Counted from the stretch's first letter, positions 19,118-29,175 are shown. The stretch: 64,000 nucleotides of DNA from Hydrogenophaga sp. IBVHS1 (GCF_002127265.1 NZ_NFUU01000001.1:2302040-2366039), one strand, 5' to 3'. Numbers and translations are program-made. The notes: generated by a model not told the origin, from the sequence alone.

Positions 19118-20014
19118 ATGAACGCGAACAACGTATCGCCACACCAGAGCACCACAGGTGCCGTGGCCTCCCTGAAGACCGCGCTGCGGGACACTTATCA
19201 GGGCTTCTTCGACATCACGCACAACAGCCTGGCGCTGATGGGCACACTGCTCGCCGTGGCAGTGATCACCCTGAGCGCACGCGCCGATCTCCGCCAAAAC
19301 GCCGAACAGCACCTGCTGGGCTGGCTGCTGGAGCGCCAGGAGGCGTTGGCAGAAGACACTGTGTACGCCGCCGAGCCCAGCGCGATCGACCGCGTGACCG
19401 CCGCCCTGCCCGCCGCCCTGCCCAAACAACAGGCCAACGTGGCCTACTGGCTCAGCCGCAAATACCGCGTTGCCGCCGAGCCGCTGGGCGCGCTGGTCGC
19501 CGAGGCTTACGAAATCGGTGCCAAGGCCAATCTCGATCCCACGCTGATCCTGGCGGTGATGGCGGTGGAATCTCGCTTCAATCCCTTTGCGCAGAGCCCG
19601 GTAGGAGCCCAGGGGCTCATGCAGGTCCTCACGCGTGTGCACACCGACAAGTACGAAGATTTCGGCGGCCACCTGGCGGCGTTCGACCCGATGTCGAACC
19701 TTCGCGTGGGCGTGCGCGTGCTGCAGGACTGCATCAAGCGCGCGGGCTCGGTCGAAGGCGGCCTGCGCCTTTACGTCGGCGCTGTGAGCACCGACGGCAG
19801 CTGGTACATCGACAAAGTGATGGCCGAACATCTGCGCATTCAGAGCGTGGCTTTGGGCAAGCCCATGCAGCGCTATGTGCCGCAGGCCAGAACCATTCCG
19901 GTGGTGGCGCCCACCGAGCCTGTGGTACCTGCACCCGCGAAGCCGGGCACCGAGCTGGAGGCCGAAGGCCCTGCACAGCCCAGTCTGCCCTCAGGCGGCA
20001 TGACCCGCTCCTGA
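19118..20014 (+). CDS. lytic murein transglycosylase (SLT domain)
   Basis: A 298-residue membrane-anchored muramidase-like enzyme that cleaves peptidoglycan to 1,6-anhydromuramic acid products. One hydrophobic segment (LALMGTLLAVAVITL, about residues 37-51) anchors or exports it. The SLT catalytic domain begins near residue 140 with DPTLILAVMAVESRFNPFAQSP, where the Glu in VES is the catalytic acid, then VGAQGLMQV. The C-terminal 50 residues are Pro/Ala/Glu rich. Shine-Dalgarno AAGGAG is 9 nt from the ATG. It is followed by a 245-nt leader that belongs to glyA. Confidence 0.9.
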   Translation: MNANNVSPHQSTTGAVASLKTALRDTYQGFFDITHNSLALMGTLLAVAVITLSARADLRQNAEQHLLGWLLERQEALAEDTVYAAEPSAIDRVTAALPAALPKQQANVAYWLSRKYRVAAEPLGALVAEAYEIGAKANLDPTLILAVMAVESRFNPFAQSPVGAQGLMQVLTRVHTDKYEDFGGHLAAFDPMSNLRVGVRVLQDCIKRAGSVEGGLRLYVGAVSTDGSWYIDKVMAEHLRIQSVALGKPMQRYVPQARTIPVVAPTEPVVPAPAKPGTELEAEGPAQPSLPSGGMTRS

Positions 20015-20049
20015 GCGAGACGGCGCCCTGGCGGGCTCGGCTAAACTAG

Positions 20050-20218
20050 CCGGGTACGCAACTGGCGATAGGCGCGCAACCCCGACCCACCGAGGCCGGG
20101 GGCTGGCGCTGACGTGGCCCCCCTGACCCATTCAATTCGATCGGCGCAGGGACAACCACTGGGAAGCGTACCGCCGGCAACTTGAAGTTTCCGGCGTTCA
20201 GCCGTTCGCCTGGGCAGC
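20050..20218 (+). promoter_or_regulatory. ZTP (ZMP) riboswitch, pfl motif, ahead of glyA
   Basis: The 245-nt leader of glyA carries the hallmarks of the pfl/ZTP aptamer, which senses the purine-pathway intermediate ZMP/ZTP when one-carbon folate is short. P1 is GGTACGC (20053-20059) paired with GCGTACC (20166-20172); AACTGGCGATA follows the 5' strand and ACCACTGGGAAGCG precedes the 3' strand. A GCCGG...CCGGC hairpin (20173-20195) links to the conserved terminal element CCGTTCGCCTGGGCA (20202-20216), which forms the pseudoknot half of the ligand site. glyA makes 5,10-methylene-THF, a known target of this class. The expression platform must lie in the 40 nt before the ATG. Confidence 0.9.
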
Positions 20219-20258
20219 CCTTGTCTCTGCGCAAGGTTTCACGTCTTGAAGGACTGCC

Positions 20259-21503
20259 ATGTACGACCGCAACATGCTCATCGAGCAAACCGACCCCGAG
20301 ATCTTTGCCGCCATCCAGTCGGAAAACGCGCGCCAGGAACACCACATCGAACTGATTGCCAGCGAGAACTACGCCTCGCCGGCGGTGATGGCCGCACAAG
20401 GCACACAGCTCACCAACAAGTACGCCGAAGGCTACCCGGGCAAGCGCTACTACGGCGGCTGCGAATTCGTCGACATTGCCGAGCAACTGGCGATCGACCG
20501 CGTCAAGCAAATCTTCGGTGCGGACGCCGCCAACGTGCAGCCCCACTGCGGCGCGTCGGCCAACGAGGCCGTGTTTCTGGCCTTCCTCAAGCCGGGCGAC
20601 ACCATCATGGGCATGAGCCTGGCCGAAGGCGGTCACCTCACCCACGGCATGGCGCTCAACATGAGCGGCAAGTGGTTCAACGTGGTCTCTTACGGCCTCA
20701 ACGACAAGGAAGAGATCGACTACGACGCGATGGAACGCAAGGCGCATGAGACCAGGCCCAAGCTGATCATCGCTGGCGCCTCGGCTTACAGCCTGCGCAT
20801 CGATTTCGAGCGATTCGCCAAGGTGGCCAAAGACGTCGGCGCCATCTTCATGGTGGACATGGCTCACTACGCCGGCCTCATCGCAGCCGGCATCTATCCC
20901 AACCCCGTGCCGCACGCCGATGTGGTCACCTCCACCACGCACAAGAGCCTTCGCGGCCCGCGCGGCGGCATCATCCTCATGAAGGCCCAGCATGAAAAGG
21001 CCATCAACAGCGCCATCTTTCCGGGCCTGCAGGGTGGCCCCCTCATGCACGTGATCGCGGCCAAGGCCGTGGCGTTCAAGGAAGCCCTTGCACCCGAATT
21101 CAAGGCTTACCAGCAGCAAGTGCTGACAAATGCGCGCATCGTCGCCGAAACGCTGGTTTCCCGTGGCCTGCGCATCGTCAGCGGCCGCACCGAGAGCCAC
21201 GTGATGCTGGTCGATCTGCGCGCCAAGGGCATCACCGGCAAGGAAGCCGAGGCCGTGCTGGGCAGCGCGCACATGACGATCAACAAGAACGCCATTCCGA
21301 ACGACCCGGAAAAGCCGATGGTGACCAGCGGCGTGCGCATCGGCACCCCGGCCATGACGACACGCGGTTTCAAGGATGAGGAAGCGCGCATGACAGCCAA
21401 CCTGATTGCCGATGTGCTGGACAACCCGCGCGATCCGGCCAACATCGACGCGATTCGGGCAAAGGTCAACGCCCTTACCGCACGTTTCCCCGTGTACAAA
21501 TGA
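20259..21503 (+). CDS. glyA: serine hydroxymethyltransferase
   Basis: PLP enzyme interconverting serine plus THF with glycine plus 5,10-methylene-THF, the main one-carbon source for purines, thymidylate and methionine. The 414-residue length is typical. Conserved landmarks are [38 protein letters not shown] near the N terminus and [16 protein letters not shown], with the PLP-binding lysine in [11 protein letters not shown] (about residue 230). It starts with [16 protein letters not shown] after a TTGAAGGA ribosome site. It is preceded by a ZTP riboswitch and followed by a Comamonadaceae-type repeat, then nrdR. Confidence 0.98.
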   Translation: MYDRNMLIEQTDPEIFAAIQSENARQEHHIELIASENYASPAVMAAQGTQLTNKYAEGYPGKRYYGGCEFVDIAEQLAIDRVKQIFGADAANVQPHCGASANEAVFLAFLKPGDTIMGMSLAEGGHLTHGMALNMSGKWFNVVSYGLNDKEEIDYDAMERKAHETRPKLIIAGASAYSLRIDFERFAKVAKDVGAIFMVDMAHYAGLIAAGIYPNPVPHADVVTSTTHKSLRGPRGGIILMKAQHEKAINSAIFPGLQGGPLMHVIAAKAVAFKEALAPEFKAYQQQVLTNARIVAETLVSRGLRIVSGRTESHVMLVDLRAKGITGKEAEAVLGSAHMTINKNAIPNDPEKPMVTSGVRIGTPAMTTRGFKDEEARMTANLIADVLDNPRDPANIDAIRAKVNALTARFPVYK

Positions 21504-21584
21504 CTTCCCCCACGCTCCAGCGCTTCGCGGGTCGCTGCCCCCTGAGGGGGCTCGGCTGCCTTGGGAGCGGCCCGGCGCCGGCCA
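21504..21584 (+). repeat. Comamonadaceae-type extragenic repeat, copy 1
   Basis: GC-rich element between glyA and nrdR that matches, base for base over most of about 75 nt, a second element at 46198-46280. Shared blocks are CGCGGGTCGCTGCCCCC, a hairpin GCCCCC-TGA-GGGGGC, and TGCCTTGGG(A/G)GCGGCCCGGCG. It fills almost the whole glyA-nrdR gap and could form a strong hairpin in the transcript. Confidence 0.8.
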
Positions 21585-21588
21585 ACCG

Positions 21589-22038
21589 ATGAAATGCCCT
21601 TTCTGCGGCCATCTGGAAACCCAGGTCGTTGAGACTCGGGTGTCGGAGGACGCAGATTTCATCCGCCGCCGCCGCCAGTGCGGGCACTGCGAAAAGCGCT
21701 TCACCACCTACGAGCGCCCCGAAGTGAGTTTCCCGGCGGTGGTGAAGAAAGATGGGCGGCGGGTGGACTATGTGCCGGCCAAGCTGCGCGCCTCGTTCGC
21801 GCTGGCGCTTCGCAAGCGACCCGTCAGCACCGAGCAGGTGGACGCGGCCATCGAGCGCATCGAGGAAAAGCTGCTCAACCTGGGCGCCCGAGAGGTGCCT
21901 GCCACGCGCCTGGGTGAAATGGTGATGCGTGAGCTCAAAAAACTGGACAAAGTGGCCTACATCCGCTTTGCCAGCGTCTACCGCAGCTTCGAGGATATCG
22001 ACGAATTCAGGGCTCTGGTGGACGAAGTCCGGCGCTGA
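21589..22038 (+). CDS. nrdR: transcriptional repressor NrdR
   Basis: A 149-residue zinc-ribbon/ATP-cone repressor of ribonucleotide reductase genes. The N-terminal zinc finger has [15 protein letters not shown] and [13 protein letters not shown] (four cysteines), and the ATP-cone follows ([29 protein letters not shown]...). The protein starts at the ATG at 21589 (MKCPFCGH). In related bacteria nrdR commonly precedes ribD; here the minor-pilin set lies between them. Confidence 0.97.
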   Translation: MKCPFCGHLETQVVETRVSEDADFIRRRRQCGHCEKRFTTYERPEVSFPAVVKKDGRRVDYVPAKLRASFALALRKRPVSTEQVDAAIERIEEKLLNLGAREVPATRLGEMVMRELKKLDKVAYIRFASVYRSFEDIDEFRALVDEVRR

Positions 22039-22149
22039 AAGCCCCGGCTTTTCGTGACGTCCGGTACGGCCCTGACCGTCCATCCTCTCCAGACGGCACT
22101 TCGGCGTCTGTGAGGCGTCCGAAGGGTGGCACCCGCCCACAATTCGGGC

Positions 22150-22758
22150 GTGAAACATTCATTTACCTATTGGCCTGGGCGCCTGCGCGGCCCGCAGGCA
22201 GGCTTCACGCTGATCGAACTCATGGTCGGCGTGGCGATCATGGGCATCCTGCTGATGGTGGGTGTGCCCAGTTTCCAGTCGGCCGTTGCTTCCAGCCGGC
22301 TCACCACCAGCACCAATGACGTGGTGAGTGCCCTGGCGCTGGCCCGTACCGAGGCCATCCGCCGCGGCGCTCGTGTGACCGTGTGCAAGAGTGCGAACGC
22401 CACCGGCTGCACCACCGCAGGCAACTGGGCCCAGGGCTGGATCATCTTCATCGACACCACCCGGTCGGCGGGGGACGCGGCTGTCGACACCGGCGAAGTG
22501 ATTCTGGCCAGCAACGCGGCCGCCAGCGGAAACATCGTGATGGCGGGGTCGGCGGGGGTGACGAATTTCGTGTCCTTCGCCTCCGATGGGCAGGCCAGGC
22601 TGATGAACGGCGCCTCGCAGGCGGGCACGCTCAGGGTGTGCAGCACCGCGACCGCACTGGCCGACACCCGGCGCGCGCGTGACATTGCCATCAGCGCGTC
22701 GGGACGCGTCTCCACCAGCACACCCGCCTCCGTCGCAGCCACCTGCCCCGCCACATGA
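22150..22758 (+). CDS. fimT: type IV pilus minor pilin, GspH/FimT family
   Basis: Prepilin-like protein, about 202 residues, that should be processed by PilD after the glycine in QAGFTLIELMVGVAIMGILLMVG and incorporated at the pilus tip complex. The type III leader runs from the GTG at 22150 (VKHSFTYWPGRLRGPQAG) and the +5 glutamate is present. A GspH-type C-terminal domain follows, with two cysteines (TVCKSANATGCT) and LRVCSTATA near the end. It opens the fimT-pilV-pilW-pilX-pilY1-pilE cluster; its stop overlaps the pilV start. Confidence 0.85.
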   Translation: MKHSFTYWPGRLRGPQAGFTLIELMVGVAIMGILLMVGVPSFQSAVASSRLTTSTNDVVSALALARTEAIRRGARVTVCKSANATGCTTAGNWAQGWIIFIDTTRSAGDAAVDTGEVILASNAAASGNIVMAGSAGVTNFVSFASDGQARLMNGASQAGTLRVCSTATALADTRRARDIAISASGRVSTSTPASVAATCPAT

Positions 22759-23264
22759 GGAACCGCATGCGCCCAGCCCGCACCTTCCGAGCCCGCCCAA
22801 GCGGCATTCACCGCCAGCGCGGTGTGGGCCTGATCGAAATCCTGGTGGCCGTGCTCATCCTGGCCTTGGGTTTGCTGGGCATGGCCGGCCTGCAAGCCAA
22901 TGCGCTCAAGACCAACCAGAGCAGCTACGCACGCGGCCAGGCGGTAATGCTGAGCTATTACATGCTCGACGCGATGCGCGCGGACCGTGCTTCGGCGCTT
23001 TCGCTGACCTACAACACGGGCGCTGTCAGCGCCGGCGTCATTGCACCGATCTGCAATCCGCTGGCGATCACGGGCGCCTCCCTTTCCGACAACAACCGCC
23101 GCGACTGGTTGCAGAGCCTTCGCACCAGCCTGGGCAACGAAGACACCACCTGCGGCGCCATCAGCTGCGATGTCACGGGGGTGTGCACCATCCAGATCAC
23201 CTGGGACGACAGCCGGGCCGGGGGTCTGGGCACCCAGCGCTTCGAAACCACGAGCCGTCTATGA
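22755..23264 (+). CDS. pilV: type IV pilus minor pilin PilV
   Basis: A 169-residue minor pilin. The leader MRNRMRPARTFRARPSGIHRQRG is followed by the class III prepilin helix VGLIEILVAVLILALGLLGMAGLQANALKTNQ, the usual PilV signature (LxxxxxxALGLLGxAGLQ). Cysteine pairs in the C-terminal half (ICNPL, CGAISCDVTGVC) likely form disulfides. PilV contributes to pilus priming with PilW, PilX, FimT and PilY1. Its ATG overlaps the fimT stop and its TGA overlaps the pilW start. Confidence 0.9.
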   Translation: MRNRMRPARTFRARPSGIHRQRGVGLIEILVAVLILALGLLGMAGLQANALKTNQSSYARGQAVMLSYYMLDAMRADRASALSLTYNTGAVSAGVIAPICNPLAITGASLSDNNRRDWLQSLRTSLGNEDTTCGAISCDVTGVCTIQITWDDSRAGGLGTQRFETTSRL

Positions 23265-24307
23265 GCAGCACCGTCAAATCCGCCAAGCCGCTCTCCCGCC
23301 CAGGCCGCATGCGTCAGGCGGGCTTCAGCATTGTCGAGCTGATGGTCGCGCTGGTGCTGGGCCTTTTGCTCATCGGTGGTGTGGTCAACATCTTCATGAC
23401 CAACCAGCAGACCTTTCGCACCAACGAGAACCTGGGCCGGCTGCAGGAGAACGCCCGCATTTCCTTCGAACTCATGGCGCGCGAAGTGCGGCAGGCGGGT
23501 GGCAACCTGTGCGGCGCCACGCTCGTGGCCAACGTGCTCAACAACGCGACCACGGCCTGGACGTCCAACTGGGAAGCCGGCGTGCTCCAAGGGTTCGATG
23601 GCGCTCAGGCGGCCACGGGCATCGTGGCCACGGGTGTGGCCGTGAATGAGCGTGTGGCAAACACCGACGCCGTGCGCGTGCTCAGCGGAGGCATGTTCGA
23701 TGGCGTGACGATTACCGCGCACGACGCGGGCACTGCCCAGATCACGCTCGCCACCATCGACCACGGCTTTGCCCCTGAGAGCGTCGTCGTGGTCTGCGAC
23801 GGTCAATCGGCCGCACTGGCCAAGCTCACCTCTGCCGCCTCTGGCACGTCGGCCGTCGTGGGGCACGACGACGGCGCGGGCATCACCGACAACTGCAGTG
23901 AAGGCCTGAACTTCCCCACAGATTGCTCGTCCGAGACCGGCAATTCGCGCGCGTTCCAGCCAGGCGGCTTTGTCACGCGCATGACGGCCAGCACCTGGTA
24001 CGTGGGCAACAACGCCCGTGGAGGCCGCTCGCTGTTCCGCGTGACCGCCGGCGGGCCGGAAGAAATCGCCGAAGGCGTGCGTGACATGCAACTGGACTAC
24101 CTGTTGCGCAATTCCGCGACCGGCACCCTCGACTCCAACTGGCTCGCGGCCGACCTTGTCACCGACTGGACGCCCGGCGCCGCTTCGCAGGTGGTCGCGG
24201 TGCGTCTGCGCCTGACGCTGGAAACGCAGACTGCGGTCGGCACCAACCAGCAACCGGTCGAACGCCAACTGATCCATGTCGTGAACCTGCGCAACAGGCC
24301 TGCCTGA
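23261..24307 (+). CDS. pilW: type IV pilus minor pilin PilW
   Basis: A 348-residue minor pilin. The processing site is in QAGFSIVELMVALVLGLLLIGGV (about residues 20-43), followed by FMTNQQTFRTNENLGRLQENARISFELMAREVRQAGG, a strong PilW signature. The C-terminal domain (GVRDMQLDYLLR, VVAVRLRLTLETQ) is typical. I chose the ATG at 23261, overlapping the pilV stop; longer in-frame extensions upstream are antisense-like sequence inside pilV. Its product assembles with the other minor pilins in the tip/priming complex in the inner membrane. Confidence 0.9.
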   Translation: MSSTVKSAKPLSRPGRMRQAGFSIVELMVALVLGLLLIGGVVNIFMTNQQTFRTNENLGRLQENARISFELMAREVRQAGGNLCGATLVANVLNNATTAWTSNWEAGVLQGFDGAQAATGIVATGVAVNERVANTDAVRVLSGGMFDGVTITAHDAGTAQITLATIDHGFAPESVVVVCDGQSAALAKLTSAASGTSAVVGHDDGAGITDNCSEGLNFPTDCSSETGNSRAFQPGGFVTRMTASTWYVGNNARGGRSLFRVTAGGPEEIAEGVRDMQLDYLLRNSATGTLDSNWLAADLVTDWTPGAASQVVAVRLRLTLETQTAVGTNQQPVERQLIHVVNLRNRPA

Positions 24308-24843
24308 TGAAAACTCCACGCCACTTCACGCCCCGCCGCACCGCCCTGCCTCAGCGTCAGGCGGGTGTGGCCCTGGTCGTTGCATTGATCCTGCTCGTCA
24401 TCATGACGCTGGTCGGCCTGAGCGCGCTGCGCACGGTCACGCTGGAAGAGAAGATGACCGCGCAAACCTTCGACCGCAGCCTTTCCTTTCAGGCGGCCGA
24501 AGCCGCCCTGCGCGAGGCCGAAACGGTGGTGGAAACCACGGTGCCCACGCCCGCCGCGCTCGCCGCCTGCGTGGCCGGGGTGTGCGGCGCCCCCGACAGC
24601 ACCGCCACCATGCGCTGGGCCGACGCCACCTTCACTGGCTGGCAGGACGCCACTGCAGTGGCCAACGGCCCGATCAGCATCACGCCGCAGTACATCGTCG
24701 AGTACCTGGGCAACACCTTTCCCTGCCAGCCGGGCACGCCGTCTGCCGGAACCGACTGCAAGCGCTACCGCATCACCGCACGCAGCAATGCCGGCAACGA
24801 CCGGGCTGCTGTGATGCTGCAGTCGATCTTTGCAGCCGAATGA
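24307..24843 (+). CDS. pilX: type IV pilus assembly protein PilX
   Basis: A 178-residue PilX-like minor pilin. The N-terminal sequence RQAGVALVVALILLVIMTLVGLSALRTVTLEEKMTAQTFDRSLSFQAAEAALREAE is diagnostic of the PilX N-terminal domain; the helix is less canonical than in major pilins (GVALVVAL rather than GFTLIEL). Four cysteines occur in the soluble part. Its ATG overlaps the pilW stop. pilY1 follows 19 nt after its stop. Confidence 0.9.
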   Translation: MKTPRHFTPRRTALPQRQAGVALVVALILLVIMTLVGLSALRTVTLEEKMTAQTFDRSLSFQAAEAALREAETVVETTVPTPAALAACVAGVCGAPDSTATMRWADATFTGWQDATAVANGPISITPQYIVEYLGNTFPCQPGTPSAGTDCKRYRITARSNAGNDRAAVMLQSIFAAE

Positions 24844-24862
24844 ATTTTCTCGGAGTACCGCC

Positions 24863-27800
24863 ATGAAAAGTCTGTCACACCTGAACACCGCGCTGAAGTT
24901 TGTCGCCATGATGGGGATCCTGTCGGCCACGCTCGGCGTGCAAGCGCTGACCTGGCCGACAAAGCCACTGGGTGCCACCATCAGCGCCAAGCCCATGACG
25001 ATGCTGGTGGCGGGACGCGACCACAAGTTCTTCTACGAGGCCTACAACGACGCGAGCGACGTGGACGGCGACGGTACGCTGGACACGCGCTTTAAACCCA
25101 GCATCACCTACTACGGCTTGTTCGACTCCACGCTGTGCTATGCATACAGCGGCTCTGGCCTCACCGGCCTGTACAGCCCGGGAGCCACTGCAGACGCACT
25201 CGGCAGGTGCTCGGCCAGCACCACCCACCGATGGTCGGGCAACTGGCTCAACTACGTCACCACCAGCCGCATCGACGCACTGCGCAAAGTGCTTTACGGC
25301 GGCTACCGCGAGGTTGACTCAGCGACCGAGACCATTCTGCGCCGCGCCTACATTCCGCAAGATGCGCACAGCTGGGCAAAGGAATACCACAGCCAGGCCA
25401 CCGACGGCTACCTGATCAGCGACTACACGCCGCTGGCCCAGCCTACCGCCACCAACCGCCGCCACTTCTTCGGCAACCTGACCGCCAACCGGGGCGTCAA
25501 CTGCAGCACGCTGGACACCTGCAGCAACATGGCGCCGCTGCTGCGCATGCGCACCAACGTGGGCAACGACCGCCGTGTGTGGGAATGGGCCTCGAAGGAG
25601 CGCCCGGTGCTGCACGACAGCTTGTCGTCTGGCGGCTTCCCCGCCGGTACCGACGCGGAGGTCAACCGCACGGTTCGTGTGCTGGTGTGCACCGCCACCT
25701 ACCACAACGGCTGCCGGCAGTACCCCAACGGCCAGTACAAGCCTATCGGGCTGCTGCACGAGTACGGTGAAAACGATTCGATGCTGTTCGGCCTGCTCAC
25801 GGGCAGCTACGACAACCACATGTCGGGTGGGCGCCTGCGCAAGGTGGTTTCCTCGTTCTCCAACGAAGTGGCGGCCAACACCGGCATCTTCGATGCGAAC
25901 GCGCGCATCGTGAACACCTTCAACCGGCTGCGCATTCGCGGCTTCAACCAGAGCAGCAGCTCCGACGAATACTGGAAGTCGAACCCCTACGCCGACTCGG
26001 CCAGGGCCGCGACCGAAGGTGAGCTGGTGGACTGGGGCAACCCGATCGGGGAAATGCTGTACGAAGCCACGCGTTATTTTTCCGGCAGCGGAGCCGCCAC
26101 TGCGGCCTTCAACACCTCCACCACTTTCGACACGCAGGTGGGCCTGAGCAGCGTGACCTGGGACGACCCCTACTCCACCACAAGCGCAGCCAGGGCATCG
26201 TTCTGCTCGCGCGCCAACTTTCTGACGATCTCCGATATCAACCCATCGTTCGACTCGAACACGATGCCGGGCAGCAGCTTCAGCACCTTCACCGGTGACA
26301 TCACCGGCCTGAACATGACGACCCTGGGCGCCACCATGACGGCGGTGGAATCCAACATCACCGGCCTGCGTTTCATCGGTCAGTCGGGCACGGGCACGGG
26401 CTCCTACGACGCAGCACCAACACCCAAGAACGTGACTTCGCTGGGCACCATTCGTGGTCTGGCCCCCGAGGAGCCCACCAAGCAAGGCAGCTACTACTCG
26501 GCGGCCATGTCTTACTACGCCAAGACCACCGACCTGCGGCCTACGCTGCAAGGCCGGCAATCGGTCGACAACTACGTGGTGGCCCTGAGTTCGCCCCTTC
26601 CGCGCATCGAAGCGCGGCTGCCCAATGGCCGCATCATCAACCTGGTGCCGTTCTCCAAATCGGTGGGCGGCTCGGGCATTTCGGCCACCAAGGGCAACTA
26701 CCAGCCGACCAACCAGATCGTCGACTTCTACGTCGAGCAGATTGCAAACTCTGGCGCAGCCGATGCCGATGCAGCCATCAACGGCGGACGTTATTACGCA
26801 CGGTTCCAGATCAACTTTGAAGACGTGGAGCAAGGCGGCGACCACGACATGGACGCCATTTCCGAATACACCGTGCTGGCCAATGCGGACAACACGCTTT
26901 CGGTCACGGTGCGCCCGACCTACCAGGCCGGTGGCATCTACCAGAACATGGGTTATGTGATCTCCGGCAGCACGCAGGATGGTGTTTACCTTGTCGCGCG
27001 CGACGAGACCGGCTCCGGCTCCTACTTCCTGAACGTGCCGGCTGGCCGCACACCCGGCTATTGCGATGTGACCACGCCACCAGCCGACTGCGCCACGCTG
27101 CCCAGCGTGGGCGCCGCAGGCAACACCTTCGTGTTCACCCCCAACACGGGCACCGGCGGCGCCACGCTGCTGCGCGATCCGCTCTGGTACGCCGCCAAGT
27201 GGGGCGGCTTCGTGGACCGCAACGCCAGCAACACGCCCGACCTCCCGCTCGAATGGGACACCAACAGCGATGGCGTGCCCGATACCTACTTCCTGGTGCA
27301 GAACCCGCTCCGGTTGCGCGAAGCGCTCCGAAAGGCGTTCGACAACATCATCGAAAAGAGCGGCAGCGGCGGCAACATCATCGCCAACAGCACCGTGCTC
27401 TCCACCGATTCGCTGGTCTATCAAGCCACCTTCAACAGCACGCGCTGGTCGGGTGATCTCTCGGCCTATCCCGTGACCGACGCCGGCGTGGGCGCCATCG
27501 CATCCTGGCGAGCCGCCGACCACATTCCAGTTCATGGCTCCCGCAAAGTCACTTACTGGTCGGATGTCACCGGCCCGGAAAAAGGCAAGCTCTTCACCTG
27601 GACGAACCTTTCGACCGCCGAGCAGGCGCTGGTCAACAACAGCGAACCGCTACTGAACTACCTGCGCGGCGAACGCACGCTGGAAATCCAGAACGGCGGC
27701 AGCTTGCGCGACCGCTCCGCCAACACGGTACTGGGCGACATCGCGCATTCTTCACCGGCCTATGTGCGAGACACCGAGACGGTGTACGTGGGTGCCAACG

Positions 27801-29146
27801 ACGGCATGCTGCACGCCTTCAATTCCAGGACCGGCGTGGAGCTGTTTGCGCACATTCCCAGCAGCATGCTTCCCCGTCTGAGGAACATGGCCTCACCGGC
27901 CTACAACGACCTGCATGAATACTTCGTTGATGGCGACATCGTCGTGTCTCCACGCACCCCGCTGATCACCAACAACTACCTGGTCGCCACGCTCGGCCGG
28001 GGCGGCAAAGGTTTGTTTGGCCTGGACGTGACCGACCCCGCCAACTTTGCCCCTGCCAACGTGCTCTGGGAATACTTCTCCACCACCGACCCCGACCTGG
28101 GCAACATGCTCGGCCGCCCGGTACTGGCGACCACGAACGACGGCCAGCGTGTGGTCATCGTGGGCAACGGCTACAACAGCACCGATCAGAAGGCGGTTTT
28201 GTACATCTTCAACCTCACCACCGGTGCGCTGATCAGGAAGATCGACACGGGTGTAGCAGGCGACAACGGCCTGGCCACCCCCGGTCTGTTCGACAGCAAC
28301 AACGACGGTCGGGTGGACTACGTCTACGCGGGTGACCTGCACGGCAACGTCTGGAAATTCGATGTGTCGGGTGCCACCCCCGCGAGCTGGGGTATATCCA
28401 ACGCGGGCGCACCCATGTTCCAGGCCCGGGACGCGATCAACCAGCCGCAACCCATCACCGCGCCGATGCGGATCACCCGCAACGATGCGTCGTCCGACGT
28501 CAACTTCGGCCAGCGCTTCATCCACTTCGGTACCGGCAGCTACTTCCGCACCGGCGACCCTGGTTCCAACGCGCAGCAAACCTGGTACGGGCTGATCGAC
28601 AGGGACACGGTCATCAACGGCCGCACCAACCTGGTTGCGCGCGCCGTCCAGGCGTCAGGTACCTTCGACGGCAAGCCTGTGCGCTCCTTCGCCACGGCCT
28701 CCGCGGGTGACATGGCCGGTCGGTCTGGCTTCTACCTCGATTGGCCGACCCCGCCGTCACCGGCCACGGCCGAACGCGTCGTCACGGCCTCCAACATCTT
28801 CCGACTCGCCGAACCCACCCTGCTGGTGAGCTCCATCATTCCGGTGGTGGACGAATGCACGCCGGGCGGCAACGGCTACCTGAACGCAATCAACCCGTAC
28901 ACTGGCGGCCGCCTGACCCGACCCTTCTTCGACGTCAACGACAATGGCCAATTCCTCGACGACCTGCTTGGCGGCGCCTACATCGGCTCGATCGATCTTG
29001 GCGTGGGCATGCCGGGCGAGGCCATTCTGGTCGGCAACCGCCTGGCCGTGGGTGGCTCCAAGGGCACGGTGGAAGACATCCGCGTCAACACCGGTGCCGT
29101 GCCCATCCGGGGCCGCCTGACCTGGCGCGAAATCATTCGGGACTGA
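24863..29146 (+). CDS. pilY1: type IV pilus tip adhesin/assembly factor PilY1
   Basis: A 1427-residue PilY1/PilC-type protein, thought to sit at the pilus tip and to regulate extension, adhesion and surface sensing. A signal peptide (KFVAMMGILSATLGVQA, cleavage near residue 28) starts at the ATG at 24863. The N-terminal half contains aromatic-rich motifs typical of PilY1 (DHKFFYEAYNDASDVDGDG). The C-terminal half is the PilC beta-propeller, including VYVGANDGMLHAFNSRTG and the calcium loop DSNNDGRVD (28292-28318) followed by YAGDLHGNVWKFD. It belongs to the pilus cluster and is followed by pilE. A second, truncated copy of its propeller lies at about 32.7-34.8 kb. Confidence 0.93.
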   Translation: MKSLSHLNTALKFVAMMGILSATLGVQALTWPTKPLGATISAKPMTMLVAGRDHKFFYEAYNDASDVDGDGTLDTRFKPSITYYGLFDSTLCYAYSGSGLTGLYSPGATADALGRCSASTTHRWSGNWLNYVTTSRIDALRKVLYGGYREVDSATETILRRAYIPQDAHSWAKEYHSQATDGYLISDYTPLAQPTATNRRHFFGNLTANRGVNCSTLDTCSNMAPLLRMRTNVGNDRRVWEWASKERPVLHDSLSSGGFPAGTDAEVNRTVRVLVCTATYHNGCRQYPNGQYKPIGLLHEYGENDSMLFGLLTGSYDNHMSGGRLRKVVSSFSNEVAANTGIFDANARIVNTFNRLRIRGFNQSSSSDEYWKSNPYADSARAATEGELVDWGNPIGEMLYEATRYFSGSGAATAAFNTSTTFDTQVGLSSVTWDDPYSTTSAARASFCSRANFLTISDINPSFDSNTMPGSSFSTFTGDITGLNMTTLGATMTAVESNITGLRFIGQSGTGTGSYDAAPTPKNVTSLGTIRGLAPEEPTKQGSYYSAAMSYYAKTTDLRPTLQGRQSVDNYVVALSSPLPRIEARLPNGRIINLVPFSKSVGGSGISATKGNYQPTNQIVDFYVEQIANSGAADADAAINGGRYYARFQINFEDVEQGGDHDMDAISEYTVLANADNTLSVTVRPTYQAGGIYQNMGYVISGSTQDGVYLVARDETGSGSYFLNVPAGRTPGYCDVTTPPADCATLPSVGAAGNTFVFTPNTGTGGATLLRDPLWYAAKWGGFVDRNASNTPDLPLEWDTNSDGVPDTYFLVQNPLRLREALRKAFDNIIEKSGSGGNIIANSTVLSTDSLVYQATFNSTRWSGDLSAYPVTDAGVGAIASWRAADHIPVHGSRKVTYWSDVTGPEKGKLFTWTNLSTAEQALVNNSEPLLNYLRGERTLEIQNGGSLRDRSANTVLGDIAHSSPAYVRDTETVYVGANDGMLHAFNSRTGVELFAHIPSSMLPRLRNMASPAYNDLHEYFVDGDIVVSPRTPLITNNYLVATLGRGGKGLFGLDVTDPANFAPANVLWEYFSTTDPDLGNMLGRPVLATTNDGQRVVIVGNGYNSTDQKAVLYIFNLTTGALIRKIDTGVAGDNGLATPGLFDSNNDGRVDYVYAGDLHGNVWKFDVSGATPASWGISNAGAPMFQARDAINQPQPITAPMRITRNDASSDVNFGQRFIHFGTGSYFRTGDPGSNAQQTWYGLIDRDTVINGRTNLVARAVQASGTFDGKPVRSFATASAGDMAGRSGFYLDWPTPPSPATAERVVTASNIFRLAEPTLLVSSIIPVVDECTPGGNGYLNAINPYTGGRLTRPFFDVNDNGQFLDDLLGGAYIGSIDLGVGMPGEAILVGNRLAVGGSKGTVEDIRVNTGAVPIRGRLTWREIIRD

Positions 29147-29175
29147 CACCCCATTTCTCCACGGAATCCACGATC

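Noticed and set aside
25319..27535. Minus-strand open frame of 738 codons
   Set aside because: Antisense to pilY1; no signal, no family pattern.
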